From CAYNSB01 sp964399625 (lineage in GTDB: Bacteria; Planctomycetota; Phycisphaerae; Phycisphaerales; UBA1924), in the NCBI GenBank assembly GCA_964399625.1, contig CAYNSB010000001.1, positions 1-64,000 on the forward strand: a stretch of DNA of 64,000 nt. The letters are read 5' to 3'. The notes below the pieces were generated by a model that was not told the origin of the DNA, ran no database searches, and saw nothing but the letters and a program-made list of their open reading frames with translations. Both the position numbers and the translations under genes were made by a program. This document shows positions 9,401-15,878 of this stretch, piece after piece. Within the stretch, counting starts at the first letter, position 1. Every line of letters starts with the position of its first letter.

Positions 9401-10424
9401 CCTGCCAGGGCCCCTGCTTGTCCACGAGGTGGCGAGCGAGGCGGTCCGCAAGGTCGTACCGCGGGTTGCCCTCGTGCGCGGGGCCCGAGATGATCAGCGG
9501 GGTGCGGGCCTCGTCGATCAGGATCGAGTCCACCTCGTCCACGATCGCGAAATCACGCCTCCGCTGCACCTGCTCCTCCACGCGGCGCTTCATGTTGTCG
9601 CGCAGGTAATCGAACCCGAACTCGGCCGTCGTCCCGTACACCACGTCGCACCGGTACATCCGGCGCTTCTCGTCCTCGCCCTGCATGTGCATCGGGTGGA
9701 TCGCGCCCACCGTCAGGCCCAGCGCCTGGAAGTACGGCGCCGTCCAGTCCCGGTCGCGCTGCACGAGGTAGTCGTTCACCGTCACGACGTGGACCTTGCG
9801 ACGCTCCACCGCCGCCATGTAGCACGCCAGCGGCGCCACGATCGTCTTGCCCTCGCCCGTGCGCATCTCCGCGATCTTGCCCTGCCCCAGCACCATGCCG
9901 CCGATCAGCTGCACATCGAACGGGCGAGCGCGGAATGGCGGACGCGACTCCGGGAACGCCTCGCGCACCGCGTCGTAGAACTCCGTCGGGATCTCCACGC
10001 GACGCCACCCGGCGATCGGCTCGGCCCACCCGTTCCACTCTCCCTCGGGCGGGACCGCGGGCATCGCGTCCGCCTGCGCACGGACCGTCCTGTACATCTC
10101 CCGCGCTCGCTCGGGCAGCACGCTGGGATCAAAGTTGTGCTTGGGATCGAAGACGTTCCGGATGCCCACCGAGCGGTCCATCGCCTCGCGCGCGACGGCG
10201 AACACCTCCACGAGCAAGTCCTCGGACCTCTCGCCCTTCTCGCGCCGGGAGCGGAACTCGCCGACCATCTCGCGCAGCTGCGTGTCGCTCATGGTGCGCA
10301 CGCGCGCCTCGAGCGCGTTGATGGCGTTGACCCGCTGCGTGTAGCGCTTCACGAAGCGCTCGTTGCGCGTGCCGATGATCTTGTTCAGGATGGGGCCGAT
10401 GAGCGGAATGCCGTGGTCAGACAT
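6402..10424 (-). CDS. secA: Preprotein translocase motor ATPase SecA, long planctomycete form
   Basis: 1340 aa from the ATG at 10424, against roughly 850-950 for most bacteria. It drives Sec-dependent export through SecYEG by ATP hydrolysis. Visible motifs: Walker A MRTGEGKT (187-194), DEVD Walker B (296-299), the GTTAEFGFDYLRDN block, TNMAGRGTDI and RGRSGRQGD of NBD2, and a long helical C-terminal part. Two extra segments stand out: about 70 residues before Walker A (90-165) and a charged, coiled-coil-like insert at about 335-395 in the preprotein cross-linking region. The C-terminus is Pro/Gly-rich with a glycine run and lacks the Cys-rich SEC-C zinc motif. The first 39 codons of the longer open frame are left out because homology begins at MSDHG. 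Confidence 0.95.
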   Translation of the reverse strand: MSDHGIPLIGPILNKIIGTRNERFVKRYTQRVNAINALEARVRTMSDTQLREMVGEFRSRREKGERSEDLLVEVFAVAREAMDRSVGIRNVFDPKHNFDPSVLPERAREMYRTVRAQADAMPAVPPEGEWNGWAEPIAGWRRVEIPTEFYDAVREAFPESRPPFRARPFDVQLIGGMVLGQGKIAEMRTGEGKTIVAPLACYMAAVERRKVHVVTVNDYLVQRDRDWTAPYFQALGLTVGAIHPMHMQGEDEKRRMYRCDVVYGTTAEFGFDYLRDNMKRRVEEQVQRRRDFAIVDEVDSILIDEARTPLIISGPAHEGNPRYDLADRLARHLVDKQGPWQEHDDRVQKCKQTIKGIEGDIRQARDKGAVPAMNEKLKAAKAELPRLEAERSRFTQFYEVELDRKQVNLTHDGVAEAQRAAGVGSLYVGENMDLPHLLQQALRAHVVYQRDRDYIIMNQPDQQTGRVEPGVVIVDVFTGRPMIGRQWSDGLHQAVEAKEKVPIKQETQTVATVTIQNFFKMYKRLAGMTGTADTEAQEFHDIYKLDVVSIPTNKPVVRRDFDDLMFLRAKDKWEHIVDEIKAFNDVGRPVLVGTTSVEKSETLAKMLGNKHNIKHEVLNAKQHEREAHIVENAGQLGAVMIATNMAGRGTDIKLGKCTREALLDHWLRRGIAPATVTVNSSEDELREAVFRKIGPKELGKQKRDIETVPFAELELELLRHWAEKHTYLGNKVDRLSAEELREALDASGRFLLHRIRWFDSVEDVGGLHVIGTERHEARRIDNQLRGRSGRQGDKGSSRFYVSLEDDLMKMFAGETQMKLLAKLGMKEGDSIEHPWLSKSVERAQRKVEERNFQVRKNILEYDEVMEHQRQTFYGLRQQVLEGRDTKGIILNYIHEAIDDACGEFLAKDYPLVCVAEFARQRLDVSVAPERLRGLEDYEIEKRIREEAKAEARSMIDVTLGEYIPEEGSDVKVDFDVQGLIAWARGRFGVELTPRELESQTDSRRHVRNVLSSAAEHRIDEADLAGIAQFLVPNFGAQQLVSAMKNKFGLDLSVDTITTALESRESPPAEVIMAQAREQYEKREVESPVEFSMEVTMMLMRQNPMGAAQYLVDWANRRFGLNWTVETLRSRPPQQAKQDLIAASRAAMESGGLEKEVQAALECKDDEALEAHLRAKYNVGMSEWMRYLEGRERQDAIRARVESVVRAELVQFEQGILLQTLDTTWKDHLYAMDVLRDTINFRAFSQQDPRTEFKREGSKLFQQMLELVRDRITDDIFKVRLSPGPIAPPPQRLPPRPPVGAPAGGPGSGTGGAMQSMFGSISGPGFDVMPGGGGGGGGAPA

Positions 10425-10577
10425 GGATGTGCACTCGAAGGACGGGCGACGGGCGCCCGGGCATTGCCTCGGGCGCGCGATTCTCGGACGCTGTGTGATG
10501 ATGCCGAACTGGACGCCGGCGCGCCGGGCACGCCACGCCAACCAGTAAACGCCGAGCGCCCGAGGGCACCCGAGCGA

Positions 10578-10934
10578 TCAAGCCTTGTAAGGCGGCGGCA
10601 GGTCCAACCGCGAAACGTGGACCCGCGTCATCGGGGCGGCTACCGCTGCCACCCCGGCGCTCAGTCCGCTCACGGGTCCACCAGCGAGCCGCACATGCGT
10701 CGGGGTCGCCACGACCCCGCGCTGCTCGACACGCTCGCTGACCCGACCGACCGTTGCCGCTCCGCAGGTCCGATCCGCGGAAATTGCCCGCGCCGCCGTT
10801 GTCAGCAGCAGCGTCGCGGGATGCCGCGAAAGGCCCACGATGAGTCCGAGGACCAACAACGCGGACAGACCCGCCAGGTTCAGGCGGGCGCTCACCGGCG
10901 TCGTTCGGCTCTGGTGATGATCTGGGGTGCTCAA
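10578..10934 (-). CDS. Small putative membrane protein upstream of secA
   Basis: An open frame on the secA strand ending SRLDLPPPYKA. From a TTG at 10934 it gives 118 aa; the only ATG, at 11039, adds residues with no protein character. One hydrophobic segment of about 20 residues (AGLSALLVLGLIVGLS) supports an inner-membrane protein, followed by Ala/Val-rich sequence. No family is recognised. The ribosome-binding site is weak (GAGAG). It could be a chance frame in GC-rich DNA, so both existence and start are uncertain. Confidence 0.35.
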   Translation of the reverse strand: MSTPDHHQSRTTPVSARLNLAGLSALLVLGLIVGLSRHPATLLLTTAARAISADRTCGAATVGRVSERVEQRGVVATPTHVRLAGGPVSGLSAGVAAVAAPMTRVHVSRLDLPPPYKA

Positions 10935-11148
10935 CGCGGCTCTCGGTTCCGTGCGATCCTGCCTAAGTATCGGCTCACTTTCACACCCGAGCAAGCCTCT
11001 CCCCGGATGAATTCCAACCCACCTCCGCCAGAGGCCCATTCTCTACCGGACGCCCGAACCCCTCGCCGATAACGCCATGCGTCCGCTCGCCCTCGCAACC
11101 CGGCGTCTACCGTCGCGCATGAGTCAGACGCCCCAGGAGCCCTCCCGC

Positions 11149-11505
11149 ATGATCGCCTCCCGGCAGACGCTCCCCAGCACGCGCGACTCGCTCACCCACA
11201 AGTTCTCCGTGGGCCGCCACGAGGGATACCTCACCATCGGGCTGTACCCCGATGGCCGCCCGGGCGAGATCTTCATCAAGATGGCCAAGGAAGGCTCGTT
11301 CACCTCGGGCATGTGCCAGGCCTTCTGCCGAGCCTTCTCCATCGCACTGCAGTACGGGCTGACGATCGAGGACGCCGTCGTCCGATTCAAGGACATGCGC
11401 TTCGATCCCATGGGCGCCACGAGCAACCCGGACATCCCCGAGGCGTCGAGCATCGTGGACTATGTCGCCCGCTACCTCGAGCGCGAGTTCTCCGATCGCG
11501 CCTGA
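11149..11505 (+). CDS. Stand-alone C-terminal (TSCPD-type) domain of class II ribonucleotide reductase
   Basis: 118 aa from the ATG at 11149, preceded by AGGAG nine bases upstream; in-frame ATGs at 11077 and 11119 have no such site. The sequence matches the conserved C-terminal block of adenosylcobalamin-dependent ribonucleotide reductases (NrdJ): LPSTRDSLTHKFSVGRHEGY, then GLYPDGRPGEIFI, MAKEGS, ALQYG, RFDP, and NPDIPEASSIVDY near the end. The catalytic barrel is absent, and there is no reductase gene beside it, so this is not simply a truncated reductase cut by the window. It could be a separately encoded subunit (as in split NrdJa/NrdJb systems) or a regulator that reuses the fold. No Cys-rich zinc tail is present. 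Confidence 0.8.
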   Translation: MIASRQTLPSTRDSLTHKFSVGRHEGYLTIGLYPDGRPGEIFIKMAKEGSFTSGMCQAFCRAFSIALQYGLTIEDAVVRFKDMRFDPMGATSNPDIPEASSIVDYVARYLEREFSDRA

Positions 11506-11544
11506 CCCGACGCGTCCAGGCGTCCCGCCCAAAGCTCACGCTTG

Positions 11545-11581
11545 CAAAAAACAAAGCCGGGAGACCTTTCGGTCCCCCGGC
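11545..11581 (-). terminator. Rho-independent terminator of the jelly-roll repeat-tagged gene
   Basis: An 11-bp stem with one mismatch (GCCGGGAGACC and GGTCCCCCGGC, loop TTTC) lies 30 bases past the stop codon. On the minus strand it is followed directly by TTTGTTTTTTG, a convincing T-tract. It also separates this gene from the convergent ribonucleotide-reductase-domain gene. Confidence 0.8.
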
Positions 11582-11610
11582 CTGTGCTGTTCATCCAAAT
11601 CCGGCTCGGC

Positions 11611-12658
11611 TCATGGGCAGCCGGCGCGGAAGCTCGACAGGAAGCACGTNNNNNNNNNNNNNNNNNNNNNNNNNNNNNNNNNNNNNNNNNNNNNNNNNNN
11701 NNNNNNNNNNNNNNNNNNNNNNNNNNNNNNNNNNNNNNNNNNNNNNNNNGAAGTCGGCCGCCGTGAGCAGCGGAGCGTCCGTGTTCCCGTTGCAGTTCGC
11801 GTAGGGGTCGCCCGCGCGGAACTTGTTCAGGAAGCACGTGAAGTCGGCCGCCGTGAGCAGCGGAGCGTCCGTGTTCCCGTTGCAGTTCGCGTAGCACGGC
11901 ACGTTCTGGGTCAGGCTCACGTCGTCCCAGTACACGCGATCGCCCTGGTTGCCACCGAAGGGCTTGAACATGATCACCAGGAAGCGCACGTCGGCCTCGG
12001 CGCCCACGGCGGGCTCGAAGGGCTGATCGTTCACGTTCGTGACCGTCTGGTCGGCGACCGTGATCGTCTTGGTGAAGAACTGCCACGTCCCGCCCGTGTC
12101 ACCGAAGATCTCGTTGCTGTACTCGTACGCCTTGAAGAAGCGAGAGTCGCACGGATCGAGCGCGTTGAACGGGATCGCCGGGTTGAAGATCTCGAGCTTG
12201 GGCGATGCCCAGCCCGGGCTCTGGATCGCGTTGCCCGCCGGGATCAGGTACCAGCCGGACACCGTGATGTCGCCAGCCTTCCACTTGATCTTCGACATGT
12301 ACGGACGGCAGACCGTCGGCGTCGGGTCGTTGTTGTACCGCGAGCCGCTCGTCGTGCCCTCGAAGTCGGGCGTCGCGCCGAAGCGGACCAGCATCGACTT
12401 GGTGCCCGAGTGCGCGAACGTGTTCACCTGCGTCGCGCCAGGCGTGCCGTTCGAGGGGTTGTTGTTGAACGAGTTCCAGCCCTCGGCCCCGGTGTTGGGG
12501 TCGCGGTTGTTCGCCACCACCCCACCCGGATCCGTGAACACGGGCAGGAAGTTGATGGTGTTCGTCTCGAAGCCCGGGTTGGGCACGAGATTGGGTTGGG
12601 CCATCGCGCTGCCGGCGGCGAGCGCCAACCCCAAGGTCGAAATCGTCAGGCGGTTCAT
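11611..12658 (-). CDS. Exported jelly-roll-like protein with C-terminal dockerin-like repeats, interrupted by an assembly gap
   Basis: The ATG at 12658 has a GGAGGA ribosome-binding site and opens a signal peptide ending SAMA before Gln. The body (NLVPNPGFE..., later VYWDDVSL) resembles carbohydrate-binding-type jelly-roll domains that begin NPGFE and end DDV. The tail carries the 30-residue Cys-rich repeat. The 100-N placeholder at 11650-11749 breaks the frame. If the two flanks are joined directly, the frame continues as ADF-TCFLSSFRAGCP and stops at 11611, giving 315 aa with two repeats, the same as every other tagged protein here. A sigma70-like promoter lies about 90 bases upstream and a strong terminator downstream. 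The ligand is unknown. Confidence 0.8.
11650..11749. other. Assembly gap of exactly 100 N inside a tandem repeat
   Basis: A run of 100 Ns, the usual placeholder length for a gap of unknown size. It falls precisely at the boundary between two 90-bp repeat units. The last bases before it (GAAGCACGT) and the first after it (GAAGTCGGCC) are adjacent in the intact repeat copy at 11832-11850. Confidence 0.95.
11750..11894 (-). repeat. 90-bp tandem repeat coding for the dockerin-like module
   Basis: The 55 bases at 11750-11804 recur without a mismatch at 11840-11894, a period of 90 bp (30 codons). The translated unit is YANCNGNTDAPLL followed by TAADFTCFLNKFRAGDP. Identity at nucleotide level, not only protein level, suggests recent duplication or gene conversion and explains why the assembler broke here. 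Confidence 0.9.
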
Positions 12659-12747
12659 GCTCGAAATCCTCCAAGAGCCCTCGCACATGGCGAGGCGAGC
12701 GTTGCCCGGAACGGGGCGCTCAAGGTGGTCTGGTCGTAAACGCTTAC

Positions 12748-12776
12748 ATACTGACACAGGACGCCCGTCCTGTCAA
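12748..12776 (-). promoter_or_regulatory. Candidate sigma70 promoter of the jelly-roll repeat-tagged gene
   Basis: On the minus strand a perfect -35 TTGACA (12771-12776) is separated by 17 bases from CAGTAT (12748-12753), a partial -10 match. It lies about 90 bases before the ATG at 12658. The -35 is strong and the -10 weak. Confidence 0.5.
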
Positions 12777-13152
12777 TAGAGAACCGGCACTCCGCCACGG
12801 CAAATTGAGTGTCGATGCTCGCGCAGCAAGTCGCCTCTTACTCGAGAGCAGAACCGAAGATTTCAGCCAAAAACAAGCGGTCCGCTCGTCGATGACGTTG
12901 CACGCGTTCGGAGCGGAGTTCATGCTCCGGATGTGGGTTTGGTCCAATAACAAAACCACTGCCGTGTCATCGATAATCGACGCGGTGCGCCCGCTCATTT
13001 CAGATGGGACCTGACCTTGGTGCAACGACGCGACGTCGGACCGAAGCGCTGCGTGCAGGTGCGCGATTCAAAGTCGCGTCACAATGCACGCACACCACCG
13101 CCGCACGCGGCGTTGACTGGCGGACGTTCCGCGACCGGCGCTCTCCCCGATT
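12777..13152. other. Gene-poor stretch, no supported gene
   Basis: About 375 bases, more AT-rich than the surroundings, between the promoter above and the tRNA-Asp terminator. Short frames exist on both strands, but none has a signal peptide, recognisable motif, ribosome-binding site or codon bias. I see no RNA gene or clear repeat in it. Confidence 0.6.
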
Positions 13153-13190
13153 CGAAAAACACAAGAAGCCCCGGACCACTCCGAGGCCTC
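13153..13190 (-). terminator. Rho-independent terminator of tRNA-Asp
   Basis: A 10-bp stem with G-U wobbles (13165-13174 and 13181-13190, 6-base loop) is followed on the minus strand by TTGTGTTTTTC. It starts 8 bases beyond the 3' end of the tRNA gene, so the tRNA is a single-gene transcription unit. Confidence 0.8.
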
Positions 13191-13197
13191 ATGGAAG

Positions 13198-13271
<74 letters not shown>

Positions 13272-13326
13272 GGTGCTCGTGTCGCTCGATCGTGCCAGGT
13301 TTCACCCGGGCAGTCGCGAGCGGGGA

Positions 13327-13354
13327 TTTGTATCGGCGTCGGCGTGAGTGTCAA
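13327..13354 (-). promoter_or_regulatory. Candidate sigma70 promoter of tRNA-Asp
   Basis: On the minus strand TTGACA (13349-13354) is followed after 16 bases by TACAAA (13327-13332). The predicted transcription start is about 45-50 bases before the mature tRNA 5' end, a normal leader length. This is one of the best -35 matches in the window. Confidence 0.6.
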
Positions 13355-13412
13355 GCCCGGCGCCGGCCCGATGATCCATTCTCGTTCAACGATCGCCAGC
13401 GCCCGCGAAGGG

Positions 13413-13622
13413 TTACTTCGCCGCGGGCTTGAGCTGGACCCGCCCCGCCTGCTGCAGCTTGAACGGGCTGCCGTCCACGCCCACCTGCGTGCCCGCGATC
13501 CACAAGAAGCCGCAGGCGATCGCCAGGGCCATCACCGCGACGAACAGCAGCCCCGTGTACACGTTCATCGACGCGGCACGCCGGGCACGACCGCCGGGCA
13601 TCTGCATTCCGAAATCGCTCAT
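13413..13622 (-). CDS. Small single-pass membrane protein
   Basis: 69 aa with an ATG preceded by AGGAG at good distance. A basic N-terminal segment (GGRARRAAS) precedes one transmembrane helix at about 21-45 (YTGLLFVAVMALAIACGFLW), then a short tail ending LKPAAK. It begins 34 bases after the coiled-coil gene and is surely co-transcribed with it. No family is recognised; the pairing suggests a small partner of the coiled-coil protein in the inner membrane. Confidence 0.75.
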   Translation of the reverse strand: MSDFGMQMPGGRARRAASMNVYTGLLFVAVMALAIACGFLWIAGTQVGVDGSPFKLQQAGRVQLKPAAK

Positions 13623-13656
13623 CGCCTGCTCCTTTGGCCCGCGCGGGCGCGTCGGT

Positions 13657-14523
13657 TCAACGCAGCGCCAGGTTCTTCACCACGTCGCCCTCTTGCACGC
13701 TCACGTTCTTCTTGGAGAGATAGTCGATCTCGCCCAGCGACCACTGCAGGTCGACCTTGCGGATGACGACGTTGGCGATGAACTGGTCCCCGCGCGTGAT
13801 CGCGAGCTTCATGTTCTCGCGGACCTGGTTGTTGCTCCCGATGTTGATCGTCGCCACGGGAAGGCCCGTCGCCATGTCCGTCTGCACGCGCGTCACGCGC
13901 CCGGCGACCGCGAACGTCGGGGTGTACGGCTCGCGGGAGCCGCCCGGGCTCGCCTGCGCCGCGGCCGCGCCGCCCTGCTCGATCTGCCGACGAGCCTCGG
14001 CGAGCTGCTCCTGCAGCGCCCGCACGGAGCCCTCCAGCACCTCGCGCTGGCTCTCGAGCTCGTTGATCCGGTCCGCGAGCTCGATCTCACGCTTCTTCCA
14101 CGAGAGCTCGTTCTCGCGCAGCTTCGTCACCTCGCCGCTGTACGTCTTGATGAGCTGCGCCTGCGTGTCGGCCGTCGTGCCCAGCTGATCGATCTTGTGC
14201 TGCACATCGTCGGCGCGGGCCTCGGCCGCCTTCTTCTCCGACTGCAGCTGCGAGCGCTCGCCCTGCAACTGCGTGATTGTCGCCTGCAGCGACGTGACTT
14301 GGGTCGAGAGCGAGTTGGCCTGCTCGCTGAGCTTGGACTTCTGCGTCCCGAAGTCCGCCTGGATCGCGGAATTCACCGCCTCCTGGTTGGCGTACTTCGT
14401 CTGGGCGTCGCGCATCCCCTTCACGATCGCGTCCGCGTTCGCGGAGTACGCCATCGTGAGCGCCGCCAGAAGCACGCACAGAACGGCGGCGAAGAGCACC
14501 AACACCTTGGTCACTGTGTGCAC
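13657..14523 (-). CDS. Membrane-anchored coiled-coil protein of unknown function
   Basis: 288 aa starting at GTG with AGGAG upstream. An N-terminal hydrophobic segment (about 6-27) acts as signal anchor. Residues about 40-195 are a long heptad-rich coiled coil (Gln/Glu/Leu/Ala-rich, for example TQVTSLQATITQLQGE). After a Gly/Ala linker, residues about 210-288 look like a small beta domain (FAVAGRVTRVQTD, VATINIGSNNQV, VQEGDVVKNLAL). This layout resembles planctomycete envelope proteins that look superficially like cell-division or MreC-type scaffolds, but I cannot assign a function. It is followed by a small membrane protein. Confidence 0.8.
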   Translation of the reverse strand: MHTVTKVLVLFAAVLCVLLAALTMAYSANADAIVKGMRDAQTKYANQEAVNSAIQADFGTQKSKLSEQANSLSTQVTSLQATITQLQGERSQLQSEKKAAEARADDVQHKIDQLGTTADTQAQLIKTYSGEVTKLRENELSWKKREIELADRINELESQREVLEGSVRALQEQLAEARRQIEQGGAAAAQASPGGSREPYTPTFAVAGRVTRVQTDMATGLPVATINIGSNNQVRENMKLAITRGDQFIANVVIRKVDLQWSLGEIDYLSKKNVSVQEGDVVKNLALR

Positions 14524-14543
14524 GGCAAACTCCTGCGATCGCC

Positions 14544-14615
14544 GGACCCGTTGGGTCCTTTACCTTCGCTCCGACCACCCATCCCCGCGGATGGGTCTGG
14601 AACCCCGCGCGGGGT
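14544..14615. repeat. Three consecutive short inverted repeats upstream of the coiled-coil gene
   Basis: Three separate hairpins sit in 72 bases: GGACCC-GTT-GGGTCC (14544-14558), ACCCATCC-CCGC-GGATGGGT (14577-14596) and the perfect palindrome ACCCCGCGCGGGGT (14602-14615). They lie in the 245-base space between the HEAT gene stop and the GTG start of the coiled-coil gene. None is followed by a T-run on the minus strand, so they look like leader or operator structures rather than simple terminators. Confidence 0.55.
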
Positions 14616-14768
14616 CCGGACTGGAGCGATGGACACCTCCTCCGCTCGCGCGCCGCCGTGCCGACCACGGCCGCACGCCCTCAGGGAGGTCTCCGAGGGC
14701 ACACTATACGCCAAGGCAGCCGGTTCCGTTGCACCGATGGGGCCCGGGCGCCGGTTGTCCACGACTTA

Positions 14769-15866
14769 TCAGCCCCGGTTTGGGGCTTGGTTGGAGGCGA
14801 CTTTGAGGATCGCCGCCGCCGCGGACACTCGCACCGCCGGGTCGCTGTCACCCAGCATCTTGTCGAGCTTCGCGAAGTTCTCACCCCGGCCGATCTCGCC
14901 ATACACGTACGCCGCCTGGGCGCGCAACGCCGCCTGCGGGTGCCCCGCGAACTCGTCGGCGAGGAATGAACCCTGCGTCCGCCCCATGCGCGCCAGCGCC
15001 CCCGCCGCTCCCAGGCGCAGTTCCGCGGGCATGCGATTGCCCTGCTCGTCCCTCGCCGCCGTCAGGTAGATCAGCGTGTCCATCGCCCCGCGATCGCGGA
15101 GCTGACCCAGGATCTGCACCGCGAGCGCGGCCGCCTCCAGGTCCTCGGGTCGGCTCGGGTACAGCGCCGCACGCACGACCTCGACCTGCCCCTCGTCACC
15201 CAACTTCGCCAGCGCCTCCGCGATCTGGAGCTTGAGCAGCCGGTTCTCGATCGGCGTCGCCCGCATGACATCCTGACGGACCGCCTCACGCAGCATGGGC
15301 ACAGCCGAGGGGTCGCGCATCTCGCCCAGCAGGAACGCTGCGTGCGCCCGCACCTGAGGCGAAGGATCGGACAAGAGCATGTCCGCCAGCGGAGACAAGT
15401 CCGCCTTCACGCTGTTGACGTCCAACGCGTAGAGCGCCGATGCCCGCACCCGGGGATCCTGGTCCTTGGTCAGCGGCTCCACCTTGGGCGTCAGCGCCTT
15501 GAGCTTTGCCTTGCCCACGGCCATCGCCGCAGCTGAACGCACGCCGATGTTCTGGTCCGACAGCGCGGGCCCGATCACCTCGGGCAGGCGCCCCGGCGCC
15601 AAGAGCAAAGCCTCCATGGACGTCGCTCGGGCGAGATCATCACCACCCGGGCGTGCGGCCTCCATCAACTGGTCCAGCGCCCGCTCACGCAGATTGCTCA
15701 CCTCCACGGGGTTCCGGAACTTGTCCAGATCCGCCTGGGTCACCTTGATCGTGGACTCGCCCGAGCCGAGCGGGCGCGCCCCGCCCCCACCGCCACCTTT
15801 GCACCCCACGAGCACCGCGCCGGCGCCCAGGGCGAGCACGATCGAGCACGCGAGATTCCGCCGCAT
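14769..15866 (-). CDS. HEAT-repeat lipoprotein
   Basis: 365 aa, ATG with GGAGA upstream. The signal peptide ends in a lipobox with Cys22 (AVLVGC), so the mature protein should be lipid-anchored; a Gly-rich spacer follows. The rest is a series of 30-40-residue helical HEAT-like repeats (VRSAAAMAVGKAK, PRVRASALYALD, PQVRAHAAFLLGEM, LRAQAAYVYGEIG, PAVRVSAAAAILK), a scaffold for protein contacts. It starts 12 bases after lnt, the enzyme that adds the third acyl chain to such lipoproteins. Function unknown. Confidence 0.85.
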   Translation of the reverse strand: MRRNLACSIVLALGAGAVLVGCKGGGGGGARPLGSGESTIKVTQADLDKFRNPVEVSNLRERALDQLMEAARPGGDDLARATSMEALLLAPGRLPEVIGPALSDQNIGVRSAAAMAVGKAKLKALTPKVEPLTKDQDPRVRASALYALDVNSVKADLSPLADMLLSDPSPQVRAHAAFLLGEMRDPSAVPMLREAVRQDVMRATPIENRLLKLQIAEALAKLGDEGQVEVVRAALYPSRPEDLEAAALAVQILGQLRDRGAMDTLIYLTAARDEQGNRMPAELRLGAAGALARMGRTQGSFLADEFAGHPQAALRAQAAYVYGEIGRGENFAKLDKMLGDSDPAVRVSAAAAILKVASNQAPNRG

Positions 15867-15878
15867 AGGTGTTCTCCA

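Noticed and set aside
8430..11072. An 880-codon open frame on the plus strand opposite secA
   Set aside because: It is the antisense shadow of a high-GC gene. Its translation is Arg/His/Leu/Val-rich with no motif, and the minus-strand frame is clearly SecA.
11591..11649. Alternative C-terminus (VLPVELPRRLP...) of the repeat-tagged protein after the gap
   Set aside because: It results from reading through 100 Ns, which shifts the frame by one. The other frame gives the canonical CFLSSFRAGCP ending.
12744..13025. A 93-codon minus-strand frame upstream of the jelly-roll gene
   Set aside because: It overlaps a good promoter, lacks a ribosome-binding site and shows no recognisable protein features.
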